Positions 10,636 through 23,500 of a stretch of DNA of 28,321 nt are shown piece by piece (position 1 is the stretch's first letter; each line of letters starts with the position of its first letter). The position numbers were made by a program, and so were the translations under genes. The notes beneath the pieces are model-generated. The model was not told the origin of the DNA. It was given only the letters and a program-made list of their open reading frames with translations, and ran no database searches. Source of the stretch: Phoronis ovalis (taxonomy: Eukaryota > Phoronida > Phoronidae); assembly GCA_028565635.1 (NCBI GenBank), contig JAOXYB010039061.1, forward strand, positions 1 to 28,321, written 5' to 3'.

Positions 10636-11019
10636 GACAACGATGCATTCAATAAGACATCCACATAGTGGTTGGGCATACAAAGTTAATATATTCAAGT
10701 TATAAACGTGCTATTTGGAAAAACTTATATCACAAGTTTGGCTATTTAACTGACAAGAAATGTTCTATGCTCTTTTAATATCGACGTTCCGGGCATACTG
10801 CACATTTTTTTAGATAATTTAATTAGGGCTCTATCAAATTTTGACTATTTTCCAGGCAACAGTTCCATATACTGTTGAGAGACAAATTACACAGAAAATG
10901 TTTTTCGTTTAGTGGGACATCGCAAACAAAAGTAAATAACCGTAAATATGTATAAAACCTAGCACAAAACAACCAGGCACCGCATTCCTAACACATAATT
11001 AGACCACACATCAGAAAGT

Positions 11020-11025
11020 TTTATT
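11020..11025 (-). terminator. Candidate poly(A) signal AATAAA of the peptidase gene
   Basis: TTTATT on the plus strand is AATAAA on the minus strand, about 320 bases after the TGA. It is the first canonical hexamer I see downstream on that strand. The implied 3' UTR (about 11342-11000) is AT-rich and contains no recognised gene. Confidence 0.5.
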
Positions 11026-11342
11026 ACAAACGATATATCGCATTGCAATTCTCAGTAAATATCTGGATTGTAATTATCAACATAAATACCTAGCTTATAA
11101 TAAGAGTGCTTTAAAAAAAATATCTTAAATACGAATAAAGTGTGCATCTGTCATGACAGTTGAACCACGAAGTAAAAATATCACTCAGTTTTGTTGTTCC
11201 TACCAGAGCAAAACAACATAACTGAACTTAAAGTTATCTCTGGCACACAAAACATACTTTCAGTAAAATTATAGAAAATGAATATCTTCATATTTTCAAC
11301 TAAAATCAGGATTAAGCACGTTGTTTTCCAGGTTGCTTGTCT

Positions 11343-11524
11343 TCAGGAAATACCATTTTGGACATGGTGTTCCACTTGATGAGGGGATGTTACTAAGTTT
11401 ACTCCAAGCGTTTTTAGAACAATTTCTATCGGAGTAACTGCTCCCATTTTGGGCAAACCATCCACATTGTGATCACCAAACAGAAGTCCAACAGCTTTGC
11501 CTTCAGCATCAAACACCAATGAAC
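11343..11524 (-). CDS. Exon 12: C-terminal peptidase strands and stop (residues 710-769)
   Basis: Acceptor CATTACGTTGCAG, phase 1 in. It continues GDSG with SLVFDAEGKAVGLLFG, the strand-turn-strand that follows the nucleophile in chymotrypsin-fold enzymes. An AVTPIEIVLKTLGV helix is followed by a hydrophilic tail and TGA at 11345-11343. A weak alternative donor (AATG|GTATTT, exon end 11354) lies 9 bases before the stop in phase 1; use of it would remove the stop. Confidence 0.88.
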
Positions 11525-14500
11525 CTGCAACGTAATGAATCATGTCTCATTAGTGCTGTGCAAAAGACAAGCTTTTCAATTGCATTAGAATGCAACAACA
11601 GGTGTTTAGAGTACTCGATGAGTGACTACACATCCAGTGTGTGTGCGAGCTGGCATAACTGCAAATATTTTCATTTCCATGAAAAACACAGATGCATCAG
11701 GCTGATATTCATAAAATAAGAAAGGCAAGGACCATCACATTTGACCACTGACAATTCCTCATCACAGGGAAATATTTCATAGGTAAAATATCTTTATTCT
11801 GACAGCTTTCTGGTCAGAAGGCACGCTAGTCCGAAAACTCACTGGTCCGACAATTCGCCAAAAGCTGAAGACTCGCTGCTCCGACAAAATATACACCACA
11901 CTTAATCCCACATCTCTCCACACAATCGACAGGGAGAAACACCCGGGAAACGCCGAATTTAAATAAAAATGTTAACATTTCTTCACGCATAGAGTTACGG
12001 TGGCTATATATTATACCAAATATGAGCAATATATTACTGTATATGTCCATAATGTACATACAGTTTAGTATTTTTTTTTTTCAACTCTGGTAAATTATCT
12101 AGCTATTCACTGCATACAAGAGGACATTATTTCCCACAATGGAATATTATTATGCAAGCAATTTTGTATGTAACCACGTTGCCCAAAACTATTCAAAAAT
12201 CGTCCAGTTTTAAAACTTTGTTGTTTAGTTTTCTGACTGATACCACAAGTTTTAGGCCCTACATTAGTGTTCAATTTGTATCTTTAAGTATAGACTAAAA
12301 CACAGTGTGCAAGTCTCCGGCTACTATTACTATACTATGACTATTATGGATTGCTTTTGTGGGAATTCACTCGTAAGGTAACACGTGACCAGTGGAATGT
12401 GAAACCAGAACTTTTGGGGCGTCCATTTAGTTCTCGCTTCGATTGATATGGATTAACTGGGAACTATATAACTACTAAAACCATTTAGTTTGCCCAAGAT
12501 TTAAATGGATAACATAATTGGCATTCCATAAGCACAGACAGCAGGAACTGAAGATGATAAATATTCTTACCAGAATCTCCACAGTCACAGAATTTTTCAT
12601 CTGCCTTGGTTGATTTTACATGCATTACATTATAACACCAGTCTTCCAAGGGATCTTTGTCTTGCTCTTTGTCCTATAAGTGATTGTCTGAAGTTTAAGG
12701 TATGTAACTACAGTATACACTTGGATTGATGTTAAATGGACAATTTCGAAGACAGATTTTCAAAATTGCTTAGTTCATTCTGAAGTTTAAGATATTTCAA
12801 AGGACCAAAGCAGAAGCAGATTTACAAACATCAGCATTTTTTACCAAATACACTATTTCAAGACATGATAGGTTTTGTACAAATATTGCATACATCAATG
12901 GAAAGATACAGAGTTCATACTGTTTACCAATGAATCTACTTCTACATTGGTTGTTATATTTTGTTTATGGGATACAACGCTTCTCCATTATTCTTTGACA
13001 CTACGTGCAAGTAGATGACTCATGTAATTCTAAATTTTAAGTTTCACTACATGCAATATTTCAATGTGAAAGCACTCTGGAAACCGGAGTAAGTATTACA
13101 CGGACTAATGTGGCTACTTTTAAAGCAGCATTTCTTATATACTCATACCAATCGTTGACTGAAAGTTAATTCACTTAGTACGCATTATAACAATCCTACA
13201 TACCAAAGACTCCTCTAAATGCAATTTACCGATATGCTTTAGGTAGTTGTTTATTTCTCTTAGTTTTTCCAGACAAACATTCATATCTATAAATACATAA
13301 AGTAAGTACATGGTTATATTAAGTTTGTCAGAATGATTAGTTTTATCATCATAGAGGAATGTAATGAAACCTACTGATCCTAAACATTTTGACAGTAATT
13401 GCTACAAGAGTTTTCTGAAAGCAAGCCCATGTAAAAAAAGCTGCCGAAACAAAATTATAATTATTGAAAATCTTCAAAAGAACACCGATGAAGTTTTAGT
13501 GCTACTTATTAATTACGAACATACAATTTTCAGAAACATTCATACTTTAACATCATTTTCCTGTTCTTTCTACATTATTTCATCTCATTGCTTTATCAAT
13601 TATTTTTGACTGTGCGCACTGAACGTTTACTGGTTCTTATCGAAAATGTGATTGATCCTTAAAAGGACTGCTGGCCGGCAAACTGCATTTCGAGTACTGC
13701 TGTTATTATCTCTACAGTAATTTTTCTGGAAAAATCCCCCTTTTTAATTTTTTCGAGGGGAGATCTTTCGAAAAAAAAAAAACAGGCTTTTTTTAGAAAT
13801 AGTTCACAAAACTTGTTTTCAGAAAACTTAGGATTTCGTGTTATTTTACTTTGTCCTTACTTTTTCTATTTCTTGACACACAAAGTACAACATTTATTCC
13901 CCCAAAGTAGGTCACCTTGGCAAATAAAATTGTTACTCGTAGGTTACACAAGTAAACAGATTTAATATTAATGACAATCATAAGTATATGACAATATCTG
14001 TACACAGTATTTTAATTTGTTAGGATTAACATGGACAAATTATTATAACTGATTTTCAAAAGTATTTCTATATTCATCCTCCATTAATGATTCAGAAACA
14101 TAAGTGTTATTCTGAGTTTGGTTACAACTACCATGGAACAGAAGCAGCAAAAATAATGTATAACAATACACAGTGTTCTATTATATATAATAACGAGATG
14201 TGTAATATGACTTGCAATGTTAAGGTACAAGTCATAGTTTCAATGTATTAGTGTGCTTTAATTTGTAACGCTTACTTATAGGTGATGTAAATTTGACCTT
14301 TATATCATTTGGTTTTTCAGAAGAATATGTTATACTATTTATACCACAGCGGGCAGACTCTGCTTTCCTTATGCCTTCTTTTAGTCGATCTTCACATTTT
14401 TTTACATGCCAGGTCATATCTATCCTCCACTACAAATAGAAAAATATAATGAAGGTCAAGTAACCACTAGATGTGTGACTTTCGAAAATAATCCATAAAG

Positions 14501-17500
14501 TGTCTAATTACCAGACACTATGTATTGTCTCCATAAGGTTGTTAAGAACAAGTGTAACATGTACATAGGTTAAAGTTAAATGTGAACTTGTCAGCTTGGG
14601 GGTCAACTTTATTCAACCCCGATTCTCTACATCTTTAAGGATTTGAATTTTTTTATGACACTAATTTAACTACTCATATAATTTTCTCCAGTTTTTATAA
14701 TCAAAGTTAAGAGATATACATGATTCACTTTATACTTTGTGAATACAAAGATAAAAGGATCAAAACACATTTCATGATCTCATAAGTGGCCATTTAAAAA
14801 AAAGTTTTTTAGAATTTCAATTTTCAAAAAATATAACTTTAAAGTCACAAAGTACTCAATTATAATGGGGAAACTTTGTACATATCCTTTTAACATATAG
14901 ATCAGTTTATAAAACTGTCCGAAAATTTAAACTTTTTTCCTTGTTTAAACTGCTATGAATTTCAATAATTTAGATATCACGATAGTGCTTATTTGCATCT
15001 GATCTTAAATTTTAAAAATGCATCACTTTTGAATAAAACAAAAATTAAAAAATATGAAGAAATGTTTTTTTTTGATTTGTAAAATGTGTGAATCTCATTT
15101 GTGTGAAGTTACGGAGTGTAAGTCATGGAGAAATTTTTACTTTTAAGTTATATTTTTTAATAATTAAATTCAAAAGAACATTGCTTGGGCATATACAGCA
15201 TGAGAAATATGGGGGCTTTGTACAACAAACACAATCATCTACTGAATAATAATTAATATATGTGATTATTTTTTATCATGGATAGTATAAGACCTCCTTA
15301 TTTTGCTCAGGTTCATTTAGTACATAATTTACATTTCCTGTACATACCGAAAACTCCACGTTCAATTTACCAAAACGTCCAAGACAGTTGCTTATTTCTG
15401 TTAATTTTTCCAAATAAACAATCACATCTATAAATACACATTTAGTAAGTATAAGGTTACAATTACAGTAGTCAGTTCACGAGTTTTAATCATCATGGAA
15501 GAACAAGATGAAACGCACTGATCATACATATTTATGAAACAACAAGTACTTACTGCTAACAGGATTTGCTATATATGTGACATGTGCTATAGTAAACTGT
15601 TCTTACTTTGTCAATTCCTTAAACACTATTATAGCAGAGACACATTTCATTACTGTAGCTGAATGGAATTATTTAGCTGTTGAAACTGGGCAGTGATACC
15701 TCGTTTTGAGCTGAAGACCAAGCTAGCTGCCTTTTGTTCTGGAGGAAACAGTACATACACCACATTGCAGTCAGATATGGCCTCTTTGATCTGATCCTTA
15801 TAGTCAGGTACTGTGTTTTGCCAACATATTTTTAAATACTAAAAATAAAACATAAATATCTATCAAAATAGACACTGTGCAAACTGAATAGTTCAGGTTA
15901 AGCCTTGCATAAAAGCTGCATATTCATACGTTGAGATACAAGTTGGCTACTGCTAAGAATACACTGGACATTAGCTGTGTGGATGTTTTAATAAGATTAA
16001 TTATGTGCTGTCAGGTTTAAGTAAGATTATGTAATGTTGTATAATAAGCATTATCTGTATTCGCACAAACTATAGAATAAATAAATAACAAACTTTCTAA
16101 CTAATTTTAGTTCGAAGGGAATTTATTAATTTTTAATATTTTCCACAAATTTCGAATTTTTTTCAAAGGAATGGTGTTACCACTGCGATAAGCGTATGTT
16201 AACTATTCTTTATATCTCTACACTTACCAGTGCACATATTTGAAAACCAAAAAATGGTCTATTTTCGTTACACATTCTCATTTGACAAATGTGTGGAAAT
16301 GTTACTTTTATTTCTAAACTTGTTTTAAACAATGACATTTCATTGCTTTATTTAAAACCTGGGCCAGGCTTTCTGGATTCGTACAACACACAAAAATTAA
16401 TTTCCCAATTTAACAATCGTTTTATAATAAATACCCTTCATTAAAATAGTATCGTGAAATGGGATGGTGTATGTAATCAATTACTCTATTCGTGAGATAT
16501 GCCTTTATGCTCCCCATGCTAATGCAGCTAGCCAGTGCATGACCAACTCGAGCTAGCTTGACAATGTTAAACATTATTTGTCATCTAGATACACATTTTT
16601 CTTTGCTACTTTACAGTACTAAGCCAATTTGAAGGCTATGTAAGCACCGCATACATAGTTTGGTTATTTAAATACTAATTATAACAATTTACATTACGCA
16701 AAATGGTTGTCCAGTCTAGCTTTATAATAATTACCTTCTTGGTACAAATGTGCTCATTATTTCCACCAGTTTCCTGAATTGTTAGTTCTATAGTTCCAAA
16801 GATACCGAGGTTGTTCTGTATATCATGATGTTTATTTTTCCAATGTCCATCACCTTTGAAAATAAAACACTAAGTATGTACAGGTCAAATCAGCAGTCAA
16901 TTACCATCAAACAAAGTATTGTCCGACTATGCACACATATATTTAATTTTTTTTTTAAATATTTCATAATAAGATATACTGAATTCAATAATCTACTGAA
17001 TTTATAATAAGATATACTGGAGTGTATGCACCTCCCGCACACACCTTACTCGAAGTATTCATAAAACCAAAACGTTGTTTTTAATGCACCACACATAGCT
17101 TTTACACATGTTATTGGGATTCAAGTAAATTCAAGTAAGTTGCTTGTTATTTTACCGAAAAAACTACAGATACTTACGCCAATATAAAATTATCAATTTA
17201 ATGTGTCGGCAGGCAATAGTTCAAATATTCAAAGTAAATTATCTGTATTTCATAAATATATAAGTAAAATGACCTAGTTTCTTCGACCGTTTTGTTTTTG
17301 ATTGTAAATTTTCTTATTAAGCGCGAACAGTGAACATTTGCCAATATTTAACTGCGAGGATTGCACCCTGGGAGGACCCCCTACCCCTTTCTTCATACTT
17401 GGTACAGGGTACAAACAGGTCCAATTACAAGTCAGATATAATTTTGACCTGGATCACGGCTTACTGTTTTGCGATATTTGTTCTCGAACTGGTATATGTC

Positions 17501-20500
17501 TGTTCCCTAAGGTGGTATTCCTTTAACAATTGTAGTTTTTGTCCGATCAGTTTCATTTGGTACAGCATAAATATAGGTCAAAATACAGGTCCGTTATGAT
17601 TGTGACCTGCTTCATCTCTCTAGACGGTTGGTGCATCTATAGCTACTATCAAAGCACTGCCTGGATGATTGGCGGTTTTTGATTAACATTCTCTGTCGTA
17701 CATTATCATTAAATAGATCTTGAAAACTCTGATACTTATACAGAATGCCTTAATTCAGAAAGTAAATGGAGGCCGAATTACAATTCAATTTTACTTGGTC
17801 ACTTCGAACATAGCAGATTCACAGTCTTGTTTGTTTCTGTACATTGTACCTGATAACAGTTTAGCTTTTATCGATCAGTTTTATATTTGGTTCGAAATTT
17901 GCCACAGTTATCAAAATGCTTTGCCCATATCATGAAAACTCTGATACAGAGATTGCTTCAAAAATATAAGGAAACTATTTCATATATGATGGGAATCTGT
18001 CTGCAAAAGCAAACCTCTTGTAGTTTGTAGTGTTTGAATTTTCGTGAATCATGTGAATGCATGTTAGCAGGAAAGTAGTTATTGTTAAGGCATAAGAATT
18101 TTAAACTGACCCATATGTATCCATTTAGCTTAACTTTTAAAGTCTGTGATATCTAAGACAAGACAGATTTAAAGTTCCAAAATAAGCATGTGAAATTGGT
18201 CTATATAGGATTAACATTTATAATTTGTTTATGCCCATTGATATAGTGCAAGAGCATGCAGTTGTAGGTGTCATTGTTTTGATTAACAGTTTTGTTTGTC
18301 TCGTGACAAAAGCTTCAGTTCTTATCCAATCAGTGACGTTTTTACCGCGGACTAATCACTAAAACAAATTGCAGCTAACCTATACTATTTGGGATCTTAT
18401 TATTAAAACTAAAAGATGCACATGGGGTTTTGAAAATACCCGTGAAAGAACCCTTGAAAACAGATAAAAATAGAACTATTATATTATATTAGGTGTTTAG
18501 ATTAAATGCTGACAAATCTTACGAAAGGGTGGGGAAAGCCTGCTTTGATCTGTCCTTTACGACCCTTAATGATTTTTATAACATTATTTAAATGTGGCAT
18601 TCCGGACAGTAAATGTGATTTGATTAACCTCTATAATAGCAACCCGATTATTCCCAAAATCACTTTAACATGCACAAGAGAAACGCGCCTCAGATATTGT
18701 AGAGTTGATAGATGGGAGACAGACAATCGCGTCTAAGTTGAGTCTGTATTCGCATCTATAGATATAGATGCGTCTCAATCGCAATCACAGGGGAATATAC
18801 GTTTTAGCTGCACTATATATGTTATAAAAGCTAGTATTGTTTTTCTTTAGTTATAGACAAAACAGATTTGCAAGGTAAATGCAGGTCGCAGTACAGATCA
18901 GTAATAATTTTGACCGGGATCACTCATGTTGCTTCTCGAGATTGTACGTTGCAATAACAGCTTCAGTTATTATCCAGTCAGCTTCATATTTGATATGTGC
19001 AGGGCAAAGTACAGGTTAGATATCATATTGATAAGCGGTACTTCCAATATTGCCAACAGGCAGTCCTAATGGAAAAGTGTTAACTAGACTATCCATAGGT
19101 AATTCTAGAAAGCCGTAAGTTGATGGCTGTAGTTGGTTACTTCTAATTTGGCCTACTGGCATTCATGTTTGTTCCTGAGTGGGAACATTACGCCAGCTGC
19201 GGGAAAGACAAAGCATTGTCTGGACAATTCGAAGGTAAGTTCATGAAGGTCATAGGGCGTAATAAGCTAGGTGACATGTTGAATGACCTTGAAAAGCGGA
19301 CCAAATGCATATCCGAATCTTTGAAATGTTTCGTTGTATGAAACACTTTCTTTGTCTTACTTGTGGTACAATTAATATTTTATACCTATTGATCCAATGT
19401 TTAAGTTGACCAAATGCCGTTTTTCTATCACAATTCATATTACTTCTAGAACTAAAAATTGTGTTCAGAAATATGTAACAGAGTTCAGTTACAACTAGTA
19501 TGGACGAGATGCAGCTGCAGAGATGAAGTAAAATATATCAATAAACAGCATTGCGAACCATCTGTATCTTATTCTAGTATACAGTAATGAGGTTTGAAAT
19601 ATGACTTGCAATGTTAAGGTACAACACTCATAGTTTGCACTGCACAGTGCTTCACTTTGCAACGTTTACCTGTAGGTGAAGTAAAGTGGATTTCAGCAGC
19701 ATTTGGTTCTTCGGGAAGAGGATACTTAATGTATTGTATATCGCAGTTTGCAGGCAACTCTTTTTGTATGGCTGCTTTTAATTGATCTTCACAGTTCAGG
19801 ACATCATTTTCCCAGGTCATTTCCATCTGGCACTGCAAAAAAAGAAAATGTTCTGCCAATAAATTACTAATAGCTTGGTGTTACGGCCACATAGCGTTCT
19901 ATTTAGTTGTGTTTTGTATTGTGTTTTGGCCAGTCTATTCACATCAAAGTTAGTCGGTAATTTCTACTTAGTTGTATTTAAGATTGCTCTTATTAGATAC
20001 ATTGTAGTTGCTTATACCTGGAATGACTGCTTTAAACTTTACATCCAACCCGTATAGAGAACGCTTGAAAATTAGAGATTCTGTAAGTTGTAAGGTTTTG
20101 TGTTTATTTGTTATTTGGTACTGATAAGTGCTAATATTATTAGTAAATGTTACTTCTTTAAATATATAGTTACATTCTCTGATCCTTACAGACTTTAGTT
20201 CTTTCTTAGCTTTTCATTAGTTATAGTGTTGGGGCGTTTCCCCTTTTAAATTATATATACCTAACTAATGTTAGTGGTCTGAAACTAACACGTGTTTTAT
20301 TTAAGTGACACTCACATATCATGGTGCATTGTTTATATGTAACGACAACATGGCATATTTGTGTAATGAAGCAAATTCACGTGAAATATCAGTAATCGGT
20401 CGTGTAATCAAATATGCACTTTTAAGTTGTTCATACGACAAGTGCTCACACATGGTAAACAGTATTTTTAATCAAAACTATATTTAATGCTTTCGCCATC

Positions 20501-23500
20501 ACATCTACATCTAACCACACATTCACATTCAAACAATTTCATAATTTGAGATATTTGATGTGTTTTCTATTAAAGTTAAACCAATCCCCATGGGAAAATC
20601 GGCATTAACGTTCCTGTATGCATAATCACTGTAGAGTAGATAACATGGGCTTTTTGGACTGAAATGCAGTAGACTTCCAGTAGAGGGGAAATTATAAGGG
20701 GTGTACAGCTGAGTTGAAACTTTTGGCTTTGGATTGTATACCATGGAAACAGAAAATACATGTGCATGATATGCAATTTTATTTATTACAGTCACTACTG
20801 ATTACATATACGTAATGTCATAAAAATAATGTATTTACAATACTCGACGGTCCCTTAATCAGTTCACATGAAGTGCCGGCACCGTGAGAATTTGTGAGTT
20901 TGAGTCCCATTATTAATTTGAATCGGGCAACACCGCAAGAAGTTGTGTGAGTTTTTGTTTTGTCTTTTCTGATTTTTGTTACACTAATACAGGTGCAAAC
21001 TACCAATCATGTTGTCTACAAATTATCTGAGTTGTATACAAAGCAATTATTGATTACGTGTATTATTCTATATATCATATCAGGAAAACATTCTAAACAT
21101 AAGTTATTTTTAATTTTGCTTAGTTATAATTTCTATGGAATGTATTGTTGGTTTGCACTTGTAATGGGGGACTGGTGTACAATGCAAATGATGTTAATAT
21201 TCAAAAGGATGATTGGCCGATAGAGACAGGTTCGAATGGTAAATCAGAATGACGAAACACAACTTGAGGACTGTTGATATTTTACATTAAGTATCATGAC
21301 TCCCTTTAAATTAAGACAATAGTACATTTTAAAATGATCTATGATATTGAATTGTAATCATAAAAGTGTCTGTTTAAACAAACAGAAATATTATATTCGG
21401 GGAAACATAAGTATTCGATAAAAGTTTACCTACATCTTGAATCGTCGGAGTATGATGAGGCACGCACTAAAGGAATTCACACCTGTGAACAACAGGTCCA
21501 AGAACATAATTCGGAGTCTGTGATCAAAAGACTCTGCATAAGTCAATTTTTTTTAAATGACAACCTATACAGCTATAAAAACGTGAACTTTGCTGTGAAT
21601 GCTCCTTGTGGGTAGCTCATTACACTCAGATGATTCATAAAGTAATGTAACATGTATCGGATGCTCAAATTTCCCTTTTAATGATTTGGATTATCCATAT
21701 GTTCCTTGATTATCTATATTTTTAGGGAATTGAGATCAATGCGAGAAGTTGCTGACCATTGAAAATGAGGTTCAAAAATAAATACCTTTTGCCATAACAA
21801 TGGTGGTCGAATTATTTAAGAGATCGAAGTAATAGAAGTTACAATGTCAGACAAAATACTTCACACAGTTTACAACCAACCATATTCCTTACCCTTTTCG
21901 GATTGTACGATAAGAAGTGAACATGAGTTGATCTGTCATTAGCTACTGGAGAGAACACTACACCTTCTGTTAAACCAGTATTATATCCAACTTTGAAAAC
22001 CTTTACAACATTGCTAGCATCAGCTCCCTCTAAGCTTTCATCAATTTTCTTGCAAAAGTCAATGGTATGGTAATATCTGTAACGACAAAAGGGTATATAA
22101 TTTAATATTCTCCGATAAGCAGTAAGGAAACTGTTGGCTACAGTTACAAGAATGTGCTTCATAACATTGCTACTCTTTGCCATGGTAGCACTATTTGACC
22201 AAGCTAGCAACAGGTCAGTTGTATGTACATTAATCAAGGTTATTGCTAGAAAGTAATTATATGCTAACTAATTATAAACATCTGTAAAGTATTAAGAGTT
22301 CTAGTATTGTTAAATTATAATTACACATGCTACTTGTATTATTTGCTTCTAAGAACGAAATCTTCCTACTTGTTTGTCATTTGAGTTTCCAAGTTCGATA
22401 CTCCTGGTGGTAATAGTATGTCACTAGTCCACTCTTCGTTTTCATCGAGTTTTGCCAATCCTGCATCAACATATACTTGAGGTGTTCCATGTTTAAAGAC
22501 ATGGAGCTGCTGTTTACTAGGAGGTGGATGATAGCATGCCTGGAGCACACAAGACACTTCTTGCGTGTTACCTTCGTATATATTGAAGTCTTTAATATCC
22601 ACATTTTGTTTTGTACCGTGATCTACAACTGCTATTTTTCTGGGAGGGTACTTTCTTAAAGTTTTAAGATCATTTTCATATTTAAGTTTCTGGTTTTCAA
22701 AACCTCTTATTTTATTTATGCCCTCAAGATATTCTTCATGATCCTTTATCTCCTGCTCATGATGCATAACTGATGGCTGCATGACATCACATGAATGGTG
22801 AGTTAAATTGTGTAAAACATGCTCACATGACAATAAGTAGATATCTAAAAAGAGAAAAATAATTGTAGCCTGCATTAAGTAAGAAAAGGTAACGAGTGAT
22901 ATTATAGTTTATTTTTTAAGGTGGCTAGACCTGTACTGGACAAGGTATTTACACTTTACAGTTTCAGTTGAATATTGGGTAATTTAATAGAAACAAAATG
23001 TCTGCTTTGCGGAAAGATGCCCACCACTGTGAAGTAGTTTAAAAGCAATATCTCCATGCATTACTTTTCAGGATCTGGAAAAACGGGTTGGCAACTGCAT
23101 GAAAACGTTAGATTTTCAGATCAAGTTGACCAATCTTTCAAGGGCATTCTAAATTACCACCTACCCATTAACACAAGCCCATCTCTGGCCTTTATAAATC
23201 CATCTTAAAATTATCCAGGCAACAATTCTCACCAGGAATAAATATAGCCGCCAGTTTGCCACATTAAAAATGATCGCAGTCAAATTGAAGTTATTGCAAG
23301 ACAAACAAATAAAATGCACAACAAAAAATACGCCCACCAAACTATGGCCTTCATGAATTCACCTTTGAATCGTCCAGTATATGATGCAAGTAAGAAAAGG
23401 TAAAGAATGATATGATACTTTATTTTTTTAAGAAGGCTAGTCTTGTTCTGTACAAGGTATTTACACTTTCCCTTTTAGCTGAATTGTGGGTAATTTAATG

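Noticed and set aside
11826-12059. 77-codon minus frame in intron 11
   Set aside because: Exons 11 and 12 join precisely within the GDSG motif, so this segment must be intronic; it also includes the degenerate 16-base repeat.
20529-20795. 88-codon minus frame in intron 4
   Set aside because: Would fall between exons 4 and 5, which already join in phase 0; no credible acceptor and donor pair keeps the frame, and no domain is recognised.
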